In this document: in pieces, positions 6,876 to 14,566 of the stretch | Position numbering within the stretch: position 1 is the first letter of the stretch | Layout: the number at the start of each line of letters is the position of its first letter | NCBI GenBank assembly: GCA_029932755.1 | Contig: JAOZPK010000031.1 | Location: 1-20,138, forward strand | Length of the DNA: 20,138 bases | Direction of reading: 5' to 3' | Source of the DNA: Candidatus Cloacimonadota bacterium | GTDB lineage: Bacteria > Cloacimonadota > Cloacimonadia > Cloacimonadales > TCS61 | Program-made: the position numbers and the translations under genes | Notes under the pieces: generated by a model | What the model was told of the DNA's origin: nothing | What the model saw: the letters and a program-made list of their open reading frames with translations, nothing else | The model's database searches: none

Positions 6876-7351
6876 TACCTTGGAAATTCCTTTAATCTTT
6901 TTATATGCGTGATTTCTTCATTTATAATTTCTTTAAGAGTAGCTTTGGCTTTTCTTTCTGTAATATATTTACTAATAGATTTAAAATAGTACAAAGTCTC
7001 TTTTTCAAAATCAATCGCAAGATCGATCAACTCATCAGTATTCTTAGCATCTTTTACCAATTGGATAACTGTATCGGGTGAATCAAATAATCGCTCATTC
7101 ACCATAGATCCGATATAGTCTTCTTCCTCACTCCAATTAATTTCATCTGTCAATTGGATGAGATCAATTCTATTACGTAAATTTCGAAAGGTTTCTTCAT
7201 GCTTTAATTCTTCATCTCGTAATTGGGTAAATAGTTTTTTCCTACTTGTATTAATATCAACTTTTTTACTAGCTTCATTATAAAAAGTGTAACCTCGTTT
7301 TTCAATTTTAATAGCCATTTCGATAATATCATTTTTGTCATAAAAACTCAT
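6875..7351 (-). CDS. Ferritin-like (rubrerythrin-fold) protein coupled to nqrB
   Basis: A 158-residue four-helix diiron candidate without a rubredoxin domain. Helix motifs fit metal binding: 'IKIEKRGYTFY' (E17), 'LRDEELKHEETF' (E-x-x-H), 'IDFEKETLYYFKSI' and 'INEEITHIKRL' (second E-x-x-H). Such stand-alone rubrerythrin relatives may act as peroxidases or iron-handling proteins, and this one has no assigned substrate. The SD AAGGAG precedes ATG 7351. Its stop codon overlaps the nqrB start by one base, so it is translationally coupled to the membrane complex and takes the operon place where nqrA or rnfC would be expected. Confidence 0.8.
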   Translation of the reverse strand: MSFYDKNDIIEMAIKIEKRGYTFYNEASKKVDINTSRKKLFTQLRDEELKHEETFRNLRNRIDLIQLTDEINWSEEEDYIGSMVNERLFDSPDTVIQLVKDAKNTDELIDLAIDFEKETLYYFKSISKYITERKAKATLKEIINEEITHIKRLKEFPR

Positions 7352-7392
7352 CTTAACTCCTTATTTAAAGTTATAAGAATATGCGTAAGTTA

Positions 7393-9063
7393 CTAAAATA
7401 ATCCGCTGATCTCTCCATTTTCGTTAATATCTATTTGCAATGCAGATGGTGTTTTTGGAAGTCCCGGCATTCTCATGATATCACCGGTAATCGGAATTAA
7501 AAATCCTGCACCCGATGCTATTAAAATTCTGCGAACGGTCACAAGAAAATCTTTGGGTTTACCTAGAAGTTTTGGATTATCAGAGAGCGATTTTTGAGTT
7601 TTTGCAATACAAATTGGCAAATCACTGTATCCATTCTTCTTTATGAGACGCAGATCTTTTTTAGCTTCTGTAGTAAAATCAATCTTTTCAGCTCCATATA
7701 TTTCTCGTGCAACTGTAAGGATTTTTTCTTCTACCGGAGAATTCCAAAGATATAATTGACTAAGATGACAAACTTGATTATTTATCAAACCAGTAACTTT
7801 TTCTGCAAGTTCTATACCGCCTTTTCCACCTTTTGCCCAATAATCTACAATAGATGCATCAAAACCATTCTTATTGGCAAACTCTTTAACTATTTGTAAT
7901 TCTTCATCTGTATCAGTATAGAATTTATTTATCGCTACAACCGATTTCATACCGAATTTTCTAATATTTTCTAAGTGTTTATCTAAATTGGCTAATCCCT
8001 TTTTAACTGCTTCTACATTGGGTTTTGAAAGATCTTTAATTTTTACTCCACCATGATGTTTTATTGCACGAACTGTTGCAACAAGGATAACAGCAGAAGT
8101 GCAGAATTTTCCATAATGACAAACTATATCGAAGAATTTTTCTGCTCCTAGGTCAAAACCAAACCCCGCTTCTGTAACAACATAATCGGCAAGTTTTAGG
8201 GCTGCTTTTGTTGCAATAATACTACTTGTCCCTTGAGCAATATTAGCAAAAGGACCTCCGTGAACAAACGCAGGTGTATTTTCAATTGTCTGCACTAAGT
8301 TTGGTTTAAGAGCATCTTTAAGTAAAGAAGTGATTGCACCCTCAAGCTTCATATCTTTCACTTTTACCAGTTCATTACCATATGTTTGGGCAACAATTAT
8401 TTCTCCGATCTTAGTTTTTAGTTCTTCAAGATCATTAGAGAGACATAAAATTGCCATGATCTCTGATGCTGGAGTAATATCAAAACCATCTTCACGGGGA
8501 ACTCCCTGAGTTTTACCTCCCAATCCGATCACGATATTTCGCAATGAGCGATCGTTGACATCCATCACCCGTTTCCAAGTAACAGTACGTGGATTGATAT
8601 GGTAAGGATTTCCGTTATAGATCGAATTATCGATGAGAGCTGCCAGATTATTATTGGCAGAAGTTACTGCATGCATGTCTCCTGTGAAGTGCAGGTTAAT
8701 ATCTTCCATGGGGAGAACCTGGGAATAACCTCCTCCAGCAGCACCTCCTTTAATTCCAAAGATTGGGCCTAACGAAGGTTCTCTTATTGCAGCTATGGTT
8801 TTCTTTCCTAATAGATTCATTGCTTGAGCCAAACCAATGGAAACCGTTGTCTTGCCTTCACCTGCTGGAGTTGGTGTAATAGCAGAAACCAATATAAGTT
8901 GGCCATCGGATCGATCTTTCAATTTTTCTATCGCTTCAAATTTAACTTTGGCTTTATAATTTCCGTACAATTCAATATCATCAATAGAAAGATCAATTGA
9001 CTCAGCTATTTCTGTGATCTTTTTCATTTTTGTACTTTGTGCAATTTCAATATCGGATAACAT
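7393..9063 (-). CDS. fhs: Formate-tetrahydrofolate ligase
   Basis: 556 residues. It makes 10-formyl-THF from formate, THF and ATP, in the C1 pool or the methyl branch of the Wood-Ljungdahl pathway. The P-loop-like motif TPTPAGEGKTT lies at about 63-73, followed by 'REPSLGPIFGIKGGAAGGGYSQV', 'HFTGDMHAVTSANN' and 'FVHGGPFANIAQG', all diagnostic. Length matches the usual 555-560. I chose the ATG at 9063 because GGGAG stands 6 nt before it and MLSDIEIAQ is the natural N-terminus. A TTG 11 codons upstream also keeps the frame. No other C1 genes (folD, metF) are in the window, so the direction of use is open. The 5' leader 9064-9152 is AT-rich with no strong promoter. Confidence 0.96.
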   Translation of the reverse strand: MLSDIEIAQSTKMKKITEIAESIDLSIDDIELYGNYKAKVKFEAIEKLKDRSDGQLILVSAITPTPAGEGKTTVSIGLAQAMNLLGKKTIAAIREPSLGPIFGIKGGAAGGGYSQVLPMEDINLHFTGDMHAVTSANNNLAALIDNSIYNGNPYHINPRTVTWKRVMDVNDRSLRNIVIGLGGKTQGVPREDGFDITPASEIMAILCLSNDLEELKTKIGEIIVAQTYGNELVKVKDMKLEGAITSLLKDALKPNLVQTIENTPAFVHGGPFANIAQGTSSIIATKAALKLADYVVTEAGFGFDLGAEKFFDIVCHYGKFCTSAVILVATVRAIKHHGGVKIKDLSKPNVEAVKKGLANLDKHLENIRKFGMKSVVAINKFYTDTDEELQIVKEFANKNGFDASIVDYWAKGGKGGIELAEKVTGLINNQVCHLSQLYLWNSPVEEKILTVAREIYGAEKIDFTTEAKKDLRLIKKNGYSDLPICIAKTQKSLSDNPKLLGKPKDFLVTVRRILIASGAGFLIPITGDIMRMPGLPKTPSALQIDINENGEISGLF

Positions 9064-9152
9064 CAAATTCTCCCTTTTCCTCTTACTAACAAGCAATAAT
9101 CACAAAAGAATAAACTTTCTGATTATAGATTTTTTTCTATTTTAAATATTTT

Positions 9153-10142
9153 CTATTTCTTTTTTGTACCAAAATATTTCATAAATTGAACCCGTTCATA
9201 AAGAGCAGTATTCATTTCAGATGTTTTACTCAATTTTCCTCGGAATTCATCAATGGATTTATAATTATGTTTCTCCATCCAATCCTTAACTTCACGTAGT
9301 GATGTCTCGATGATATCAGCTGAATTGATATAGATAGAGGAGACCATCTGCACTGCGGAAGCACCTGCCAGAAGGAACTTGATCGCATCCTTCCCATTAT
9401 GAATTCCGGTTGTTGCACACAAATCACATTCCACCAGACCATTCATGATTCCTATCCAACGCAGAGTATTAGACATATCGTCGGATGTACTATAGAAATT
9501 ACCTCCAACAAGTTCCTCTTTTTCAATATCTATATCGGTATTATAGAATCTATTAAAAAGAACCATTCCTTTTATCTTGGTTTGAGAAAATCTTTGCAAA
9601 GTATTTGCTAGGTTATCGAAATAATGGCTAATTTTTATTGAGATGGGAATAGAAATTTCCGAAGTTACTTTTTTTATAATATCAAAATACACATTTTCAT
9701 TATCTTTACCCTCCATTTTAGGATCGGAAGGAAGCAGGAAAATATTCAATTCTAAAGCATCGGCACCTGCACGTTCAATGTCTTTAGCAAATTTTGTCCA
9801 CTCAGCAGAACTCATACAGTTAATACTGGCAATGATTGGAATATCAACTGCTTTTTTTGCATCTTTGATCAATTGTAGATACTCTTCTAAAATATGTTGT
9901 TTCTCAAAATATTTTTGATAATCATACATTTCGGTATGACCATGAAACGGATTGTAATCACCCATACTCTGATTTACTTTCATCATTATCTGTTCTTCGA
10001 ATAATGACTTTAACACAACTGCTGAAGATCCTGCTTTTGACATTTGTTTTATCGAATCCAGATTGCTGGTCAGCCCACTGGAACCTATAATAATCGGATT
10101 TTTTAATTCAAGCCCCATATACATTGTTTTCAAATCTACCAT
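9153..10142 (-). CDS. Dihydroorotate dehydrogenase-like FMN protein
   Basis: 329 residues, a TIM-barrel flavoprotein of the 'dihydroorotate dehydrogenase-like' group. It opens with 'DLKTMYMGLELKNPIIIGSSGLT', as in PyrD. FMN-phosphate-binding residues lie near 'CATTGIHNGKDAIKFLLAGASAVQM'. Where true PyrD has the catalytic loop after 'NxSCPN', this protein reads 'LELNIFLLPSDPKMEG', so it probably does not oxidise dihydroorotate. There is no pyrK or other pyrimidine gene nearby. The substrate is unknown. GGAGG-AATA-ATG gives a clear start. It sits 21 nt downstream of a ferritin-like gene and 90 nt upstream of fhs. Confidence 0.85.
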   Translation of the reverse strand: MVDLKTMYMGLELKNPIIIGSSGLTSNLDSIKQMSKAGSSAVVLKSLFEEQIMMKVNQSMGDYNPFHGHTEMYDYQKYFEKQHILEEYLQLIKDAKKAVDIPIIASINCMSSAEWTKFAKDIERAGADALELNIFLLPSDPKMEGKDNENVYFDIIKKVTSEISIPISIKISHYFDNLANTLQRFSQTKIKGMVLFNRFYNTDIDIEKEELVGGNFYSTSDDMSNTLRWIGIMNGLVECDLCATTGIHNGKDAIKFLLAGASAVQMVSSIYINSADIIETSLREVKDWMEKHNYKSIDEFRGKLSKTSEMNTALYERVQFMKYFGTKKK

Positions 10143-10163
10143 TATTCCTCCAAAAATATCATA

Positions 10164-10616
10164 TTAGTTTTCTCGAAGAATTTCTTCATCATAAAGAGTT
10201 TCAAATTGTAATTTATGTCCTGCTTCTTCACTGGCAAGTTTAAGGAAAAGTGTTTCTAATTCAGTGGCTTGGAAATCTGCAGCTAATTCTGAATAAAGCT
10301 TCATTGCCAGTTCTTCCTTTTTCATGGCAATGATAAGTATATCCTGATATGTCATATCGTCATAAGGTTTTACTTCTACAATGTACTCACTGATATTAAG
10401 ATTAGTAACTTCTTTCACCGTTACATTTTCAATACCTTTAGACCTGATGTTTTCCAAGATCACAATATGACCTTTTTCCATATTTTCCAGTTCCTTCAGC
10501 ATTTCTTTGCGCGCATTAAACTTTGTTCTCTGCTGCAATTCCTGATAAAACAATACCGCCTCTTTTTCACCATCTATGGCAAAGTTAATTACTTCATTGA
10601 ATTTTTCTTTTGTCAT
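10164..10616 (-). CDS. Ferritin-like (rubrerythrin-fold) protein
   Basis: 150 residues, all helical. Helix 1 carries 'AIDGEKEAVLFYQEL', helix 2 'LENMEKGHIVIL' (E-x-x-H), helix 3 'AMKKEELAMKLYSEL' and helix 4 'LASEEAGHKLQFE' (E-x-x-H), the standard diiron ligand pattern. The rubredoxin domain of classical rubrerythrin is missing. It is similar in design to the ferritin-like protein at 6875-7351, so the two may be paralogues. GAGGG-ATTATT-ATG supports the start. It lies between the ZIP transporter and the DHOD-like gene. Peroxide reduction or iron handling is likely but not shown. Confidence 0.8.
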   Translation of the reverse strand: MTKEKFNEVINFAIDGEKEAVLFYQELQQRTKFNARKEMLKELENMEKGHIVILENIRSKGIENVTVKEVTNLNISEYIVEVKPYDDMTYQDILIIAMKKEELAMKLYSELAADFQATELETLFLKLASEEAGHKLQFETLYDEEILREN

Positions 10617-10657
10617 AATAATCCCTCATTCACAATTTTTTTTAATTTAATATTTCA

Positions 10658-11473
10658 TTATCCTAAAGCTACATCTAATGTCATCATAACGGCAAACCCT
10701 ATCATTACACCAATAGTAGCAATATCGGTTTTTCTATTTAATTGTGCTTCTGGAATTAATTCCTCAACAACCACAAAGATCATAGCGCCTGCAGCAAAAG
10801 CTAAGGCATATGGTAAAATTGGTCGTATCAAAACAACAGCAATTGCACCAAAAACACCGGCAATTGGTTCTACAATTCCCGATAATTGTCCATACCAAAA
10901 ACTTTTCCCACGAGACAAACCTTCTCTTCTCAGAGGAATACTTACAGCTGCACCTTCTGGAAAGTTTTGAATACCAATTCCTATTGTTAAGCCTATTGCT
11001 CCTAACAAAGTCACTGAAGAAAGATTTGTAGCCAAAGCACCAAAAGCTACGCCTACAGCCAAACCTTCAGGGATATTGTGCAATGTTATGGCAAGAACCA
11101 ATAGCACACTTCTTTTCCAGTTTGTAGGAATACCTTCAGCTTCATCATCTGGAAATCCCAAATGCAAGTGTGGTATCAGCTTATCGGCAAGCCACAAAAA
11201 AACACCACCCATAAGAAAACCAGTGATAGCAGGAAACCAAATAGGTAGTGAGCTTACTTCAGGAGTCATTTCAATTGCAGGAGCTAAAAGCGACCAAAAA
11301 CTAGCTGCAATCATCACACCAGCTGCAAATCCTAACATACCATTCAAAAGATTTCTGTTAATTCTCTTGAAAAAGAATACTAAAGCTGCTCCAGCAGCCG
11401 TAACAAACCAAGTAAACAGTGTTGCTATGAAAGCCTGTAAAACAGGAGATAGACTTGAAAACCATTCAAACAT
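10658..11473 (-). CDS. zupT: ZIP-family divalent metal transporter
   Basis: 271 residues and about eight membrane helices. It imports Zn, Fe or Mn across the inner membrane. The paired metal motifs are intact: 'LHNIPEGLAVG' (H132, N133, E136) and 'IQNFPEGAAVS' (N170, E173), with 'GQLSGIVEPIAG' (E202). The loop 'PHLHLGFPDDEAEG' (H102, H104) is the usual variable His/acidic metal loop. MFEWFSSLSP is a normal start for this subfamily, but no Shine-Dalgarno is visible. A 16-bp hairpin ends 30 nt upstream. Iron supply for the ferritin, rubrerythrin and desulfoferrodoxin neighbours is a plausible role. The symbol is by family resemblance only. Confidence 0.88.
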   Translation of the reverse strand: MFEWFSSLSPVLQAFIATLFTWFVTAAGAALVFFFKRINRNLLNGMLGFAAGVMIAASFWSLLAPAIEMTPEVSSLPIWFPAITGFLMGGVFLWLADKLIPHLHLGFPDDEAEGIPTNWKRSVLLVLAITLHNIPEGLAVGVAFGALATNLSSVTLLGAIGLTIGIGIQNFPEGAAVSIPLRREGLSRGKSFWYGQLSGIVEPIAGVFGAIAVVLIRPILPYALAFAAGAMIFVVVEELIPEAQLNRKTDIATIGVMIGFAVMMTLDVALG

Positions 11474-11503
11474 TACAATAATTATTTTTATTAATTAATA
11501 CAT

Positions 11504-11536
11504 TCTGGAGTTGCGGGAAATTCCCGCAACTCCAGA
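11504..11536 (-). terminator. Long perfect inverted repeat between rubredoxin and ZIP genes
   Basis: A 16-bp perfect stem (left arm TCTGGAGTTGCGGGAA at 11504-11519, right arm 11521-11536) with a single central base, so a tight hairpin. It is far more GC-rich than its surroundings. It begins 6 nt after the rubredoxin stop, as a terminator would, but what follows on the minus strand is AT-rich and not a clean T-run. It could also be a processing hairpin or a dispersed palindromic repeat. Confidence 0.5.
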
Positions 11537-11542
11537 CTTCGG

Positions 11543-11683
11543 TTAATCAACTGGACTGAATAGATCTTTTCCTACACCACATTCAGGGCATACCCAATCT
11601 TCTGCTAGGTCTGCAAATGCCACATTATCATTTTCCGCTGGATCATATATCCAACCACAAGCATCACATACATACTTTTGCAT
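11543..11683 (-). CDS. Rubredoxin
   Basis: A 46-residue one-electron carrier with a single Fe(Cys)4 centre: C6 and C9 in 'YVCDACGWIYDP', and C32 and C35 in 'WVCPECGVGKDLF'. These are the two rubredoxin knuckles. The aromatic residues Y4, W11, Y13, W30 and F42 are where the family has them. It is slightly shorter than the usual 52-54 residues, with a shortened loop between the pairs. AAGGAGG-ATTAA-ATG is an excellent start. It is 21 nt downstream of rubrerythrin and in the same run as desulfoferrodoxin and the flavodiiron protein, all of which use rubredoxin as electron donor. Confidence 0.95.
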   Translation of the reverse strand: MQKYVCDACGWIYDPAENDNVAFADLAEDWVCPECGVGKDLFSPVD

Positions 11684-11704
11684 TTAATCCTCCTTATTAG
11701 ATTA

Positions 11705-12238
11705 TTAATAATTTTCTGTGTGAACTTCGAAATAAGCCTGTGGATGTTTACATACAGGGCACACTTTAGGTGCTTCGATCCCTTCATGAATATGACCACA
11801 TTTCAAGCATTTCCAATATACTTTACCATCCTTTATAAAGACAGATCCATTCTCAACATTAGCAAGCAAATTTTTATAACGTTCTTCATGCTTCTTTTCT
11901 ACCTTGGCAATGTTTTCAAACATGGCAGCAATATCATTGAATCCTTCTTCCCTAGCATCTTTTGCCATATTGGGATACATCTCTGTCCATTCATAATTCT
12001 CACCACCGGCAGCAGCTTTCAAGTTAGCAATAGTATTACCTATTTCACCAAGAGCTTTAAAGTGAAGTTTAGCATGTTCCATTTCATTATTAGCAGTTTC
12101 TAAAAACAAATTTGATATTTGTTCGTAACCCTCTTTTTTGGCAACTTTGGCAAAATAAGTATATTTATTGCGGGCTTGTGATTCACCTGCAAAAGCATCC
12201 CAAAGATTTTTTTCTGTTTTTGTTCCTTTCAGTTCCAT
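11705..12238 (-). CDS. rbr: Rubrerythrin
   Basis: 177 residues, a peroxide reductase (H2O2 to water) taking electrons from rubredoxin. The N-terminal diiron four-helix domain has E19 ('FAGESQA'), E52-x-x-H55 ('NEMEHAK'), E97 ('DAREEGF') and E114-x-x-H117 ('KVEKKHEER'). The C-terminal rubredoxin-like domain has C144/C147 ('WKCLKCGHI') and C160/C163 ('KVCPVCKHP'). Everything needed is present, and length is somewhat short of the classical 191. AAAGGA lies before the ATG. The 127-nt leader contains an 18-codon mini-ORF, and rubredoxin follows 21 nt downstream. Confidence 0.96.
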   Translation of the reverse strand: MELKGTKTEKNLWDAFAGESQARNKYTYFAKVAKKEGYEQISNLFLETANNEMEHAKLHFKALGEIGNTIANLKAAAGGENYEWTEMYPNMAKDAREEGFNDIAAMFENIAKVEKKHEERYKNLLANVENGSVFIKDGKVYWKCLKCGHIHEGIEAPKVCPVCKHPQAYFEVHTENY

Positions 12239-12253
12239 ATTTGTTCCTTTATC

Positions 12254-12310
12254 TTAATTTTTTTCAGTAACTTTCATTATATCCAAAACAATTTGTTTAT
12301 TATCAGCCAT
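12254..12310 (-). CDS. 18-codon mini-ORF ahead of rubrerythrin (uncertain)
   Basis: ATG 12310 to TAA 12254 encodes MADNKQIVLDIMKVTEKN, in the leader between desulfoferrodoxin and rubrerythrin, ending 15 nt before the rubrerythrin start. The composition looks protein-like, resembling the first helix of a small winged-helix protein. It may be a real small protein, a leader peptide, or the stump of a lost regulator. The upstream purines AGAAGAAA are only a weak ribosome binding site. Confidence 0.3.
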   Translation of the reverse strand: MADNKQIVLDIMKVTEKN

Positions 12311-12365
12311 TTTCTTCTGCAATAAAATCAGTTTTGGCTAATGGGTCCTGTTTATTTGTTTTAGA

Positions 12366-12746
12366 TCAACTCTTCCAGAATCCGTGCAGATTGCACCATT
12401 CTCTTACTTCGATGATATCTTCTTTTTTTACAGGGAAGAATCCTTCGGGCATATCATTTGGTTTCAATTCTAACCTGTAAACTTTATCTTTTCTAACAAC
12501 TTCGATGAATTTAATGTAATGATTTTCAAGCATTGGATGAGCTTGATTCTGACCAACCTTGACCAACACTCCACCTTCTACTTCTTGTACAAATGGTACA
12601 TGCTTTTCTGTGGAAGCATCTTCTGTTTTAGCTTCCAATTTCTCCATTGGAACTCCACAACAAACAAGAGCTGGAGCACCTTCGTTTAAAACTTCTACCA
12701 CATTACCACATTTTTCACAGTAATAAACTTCTCTTAATTGTGTCAC
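12366..12746 (-). CDS. dfx: Desulfoferrodoxin (class I superoxide reductase)
   Basis: 126 residues. It reduces superoxide to peroxide, using electrons from rubredoxin. Centre I, a desulforedoxin-type Fe(Cys)4, is formed by C10, C13, C29 and C30 ('YYCEKCGN', 'LVCCGVPM'). Centre II, the catalytic iron, has H49 ('EKHVPF', with E47 and K48), H70 ('AHPM'), H76 ('NHYI'), C118 and H121 ('WCNLHGFW'). All are intact, so it is the two-centre form. The start is GTG, set by AAGGAGG six nt upstream. It lies between ferritin and rubrerythrin, which disposes of the peroxide it makes. Confidence 0.96.
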   Translation of the reverse strand: MTQLREVYYCEKCGNVVEVLNEGAPALVCCGVPMEKLEAKTEDASTEKHVPFVQEVEGGVLVKVGQNQAHPMLENHYIKFIEVVRKDKVYRLELKPNDMPEGFFPVKKEDIIEVREWCNLHGFWKS

Positions 12747-12773
12747 AATATCCTCCTTTTTATTATCATTTTT

Positions 12774-13280
12774 TTAATTTGTAGGTGGTGTAAATACACG
12801 AGTGCCTAATTCATTATCTATCATCAACAAACCGTGTCCATTACCACCTAACATTTTCAGTTTTCCTACAATTGCATCCATCGAAGCCTCTTCTTCCACT
12901 TGTTCATCAATGAACCAGTTCAGAAAACTTTTAGTTGCATGATCGTTTTCTTCGATAGACACATCCATCAATTCGTTAATAGATTTCGAAATAAACTGTT
13001 CATGCTTATAAGCCATTTCAAATATTGCTAAAGCTGATTTAAAATTAATCTGTGGTTTATTGATCTTTTCTAAGATAACTCGACCACCTCTTTCATTAAC
13101 AAAATCATATATTTTCATCGCATGAAAACGTTCTTCTTGCACTTGTATCTTAAAAAAACTAGCAAAACCAGGTAAGTTTTCTGCATCAAACCAAGTAGCC
13201 ATTGAAAGATATAAGTACTCAGAATACAATTCTTTATTAATTTGCTCATTAAAAGCATCTTGTAAATTTTTTGTTATCAT
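12774..13280 (-). CDS. ftnA: Non-haem ferritin
   Basis: 168 residues, the normal length for bacterial ferritin, which stores iron as a 24-mer mineral cage. Ferroxidase ligands are E17 ('INKELYSEYLY'), E50 and H53 ('QEERFHAM'), E94 ('KHEQF') and Q127 ('DEQVEEE'). There is no haem-ligand methionine signature of bacterioferritin. CAGGAG precedes the ATG. It follows the flavodiiron gene by about 34 nt and precedes desulfoferrodoxin by 28 nt. Sequestering free iron fits the peroxide-defence setting. Repression by the PerR-like regulator is possible, but no matching operator is seen here. Confidence 0.95.
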   Translation of the reverse strand: MITKNLQDAFNEQINKELYSEYLYLSMATWFDAENLPGFASFFKIQVQEERFHAMKIYDFVNERGGRVILEKINKPQINFKSALAIFEMAYKHEQFISKSINELMDVSIEENDHATKSFLNWFIDEQVEEEASMDAIVGKLKMLGGNGHGLLMIDNELGTRVFTPPTN

Positions 13281-13313
13281 TTTTTCTCCTGTTTTATTTG
13301 ATTTTTGTTTTTC

Positions 13314-14495
13314 TTAAAGATTTAAACTTTTATGTCTTTCAAGAATTTCATCAGCCAAATCATTTAAAGCATGAAAATCATTTTCTTCTGGGAATCCTTT
13401 CACCAGTACTGTAGATAATAGTTCCACTTTCAGGTTGCCAAGCATTCCGACTATTCTTTCTATCATTTTACCACCCCAGCCATATGAGCCGATAATTGTG
13501 GCATACTTAGCTTTTGGTTTTAACATATTTGCCAAAAATGCAGCATAAGCAACCGATGGATGGGGACCTGCTAATACTGTCGGTGAAGCAATAACTATCG
13601 TAGCAGCGTCAACCAATTCAATTGCCAGTTCACCAATATCAGTAACGGTCAGGTTGAATGGTTTGACCACAATATCTCTCTTTATTAACGCATCGGTCAG
13701 ATATTCTACCATTCTTTGGGTGCTTCCATGCATAGAAACATAGGGAATGACAACTTCATTTTTAACATTCTCAGATGTCCAATCTTTGTAAGCATCGAGA
13801 ATAAATTTTGGATTATCATAAATCTGTCCATGACTGGGAGCGATCATATCAATTCCAATATCTTTTAATTTTTCCAGATGCTTAATGATATTTCTCCTGA
13901 AAGGCATCATAATTTCAGCATAATAGCGTTTAGCAGATGCGTAAACTTTAGCCTCATCTTTCACAAATAATTCGCTTGATACATAATGAGATCCAAGAAA
14001 ATCACATGAGAAAAGAATACGTTCTTCCTGCAGATAAGTAACCATAGTTTCCGGCCAGTGAACCCATGGAGTCAGAAAGAACTGTAATGTTTTATCTCCA
14101 AGTAATAAGGTTTCTTCATCCTTGATAACTATAAATTTATTATCAGGGATTTTCAATAAATCTATCAACATATTTTTACATTTTTCGTTCGTAACAACTT
14201 TTGATTCTGGATATTTAGCTAAAATAGCAGGAATACCGCCTGAATGATCTTGTTCTGCATGATTTGCAATGATGTAATCAATCTTTGAAACACCATGATT
14301 TGTTAAGTTATCAAAAAGAGTATTCAAGTTTTCCGGATCAACTGTATCAATTAAGGCTGTTTTATCAGATCCTTCCACAAGATAAGAATTGTATGTGGTT
14401 CCGTCGGGTAATGGGATCAATTCATCGAAAAGTCGCCTATCCCAATGTTTTACTCCTATTGAAAAAACACTCTGTTTAACTTTTTGTATTGCCAT
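13314..14495 (-). CDS. fprA: Flavodiiron protein (A-type flavoprotein, O2/NO reductase)
   Basis: 393 residues. It reduces O2 to water, or NO to N2O, with rubredoxin as donor. The N-terminal metallo-beta-lactamase-like domain carries the diiron site: H79-x-E81-x-D83-H84 ('NHAEQDHSGG'), H146 ('PWVHWPET'), D165 ('FSCDFLG') and H222 ('APSHGQIYD'). The C-terminal flavodoxin domain begins near residue 247, with the FMN loop 'YVSMHGSTQRM' and 'SPTVLAGPHPS'. There is no extra rubredoxin or reductase domain, so it is class A. GGAGG-AAAA-ATG marks the start. The short upstream gap holds part of the repeat array next to the four-helix-bundle gene. Confidence 0.95.
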   Translation of the reverse strand: MAIQKVKQSVFSIGVKHWDRRLFDELIPLPDGTTYNSYLVEGSDKTALIDTVDPENLNTLFDNLTNHGVSKIDYIIANHAEQDHSGGIPAILAKYPESKVVTNEKCKNMLIDLLKIPDNKFIVIKDEETLLLGDKTLQFFLTPWVHWPETMVTYLQEERILFSCDFLGSHYVSSELFVKDEAKVYASAKRYYAEIMMPFRRNIIKHLEKLKDIGIDMIAPSHGQIYDNPKFILDAYKDWTSENVKNEVVIPYVSMHGSTQRMVEYLTDALIKRDIVVKPFNLTVTDIGELAIELVDAATIVIASPTVLAGPHPSVAYAAFLANMLKPKAKYATIIGSYGWGGKMIERIVGMLGNLKVELLSTVLVKGFPEENDFHALNDLADEILERHKSLNL

Positions 14496-14506
14496 TTTTC
14501 CTCCAT

Positions 14507-14555
14507 GTTAGCAATTAGCTAATTAGTCTTTCAGCATTTCAGCATTCAGCTGAAT
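14507..14555. repeat. Short-word repeat array, fprA side of the S23 gene
   Basis: On the minus strand the words CTGAATG, CTGAAATG, CTGAAAGA, CTAATTAG, CTAATTG and CTAAC follow one another, giving a CTRA core about every 8 nt. Two 12-bp palindromes, ATTCAGCTGAAT and AATTAGCTAATT, are embedded. It fills most of the gap between the four-helix-bundle gene and fprA. Confidence 0.6.
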
Positions 14556-14566
14556 TTATATTTATT

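Noticed and set aside
9064..9152. Riboswitch (THF type) before fhs
   Set aside because: The 89-nt leader is almost entirely A/T and shows only a 5-bp stem, with no folate-riboswitch-like core.
10467..10970. Plus-strand open frame of 167 codons
   Set aside because: It is antisense to the ferritin-like and ZIP genes, whose motifs are unambiguous, and its composition looks like reverse-frame translation.
11076..11498. Plus-strand open frame of 140 codons opposite the ZIP gene
   Set aside because: It is the antisense shadow of the metal-binding helices and has no ribosome binding site.
11605..11799. Minus-strand open frame spanning the rubredoxin-rubrerythrin junction
   Set aside because: It is out of frame with both and overlaps the clear rubredoxin (11543-11683) and the end of rubrerythrin.
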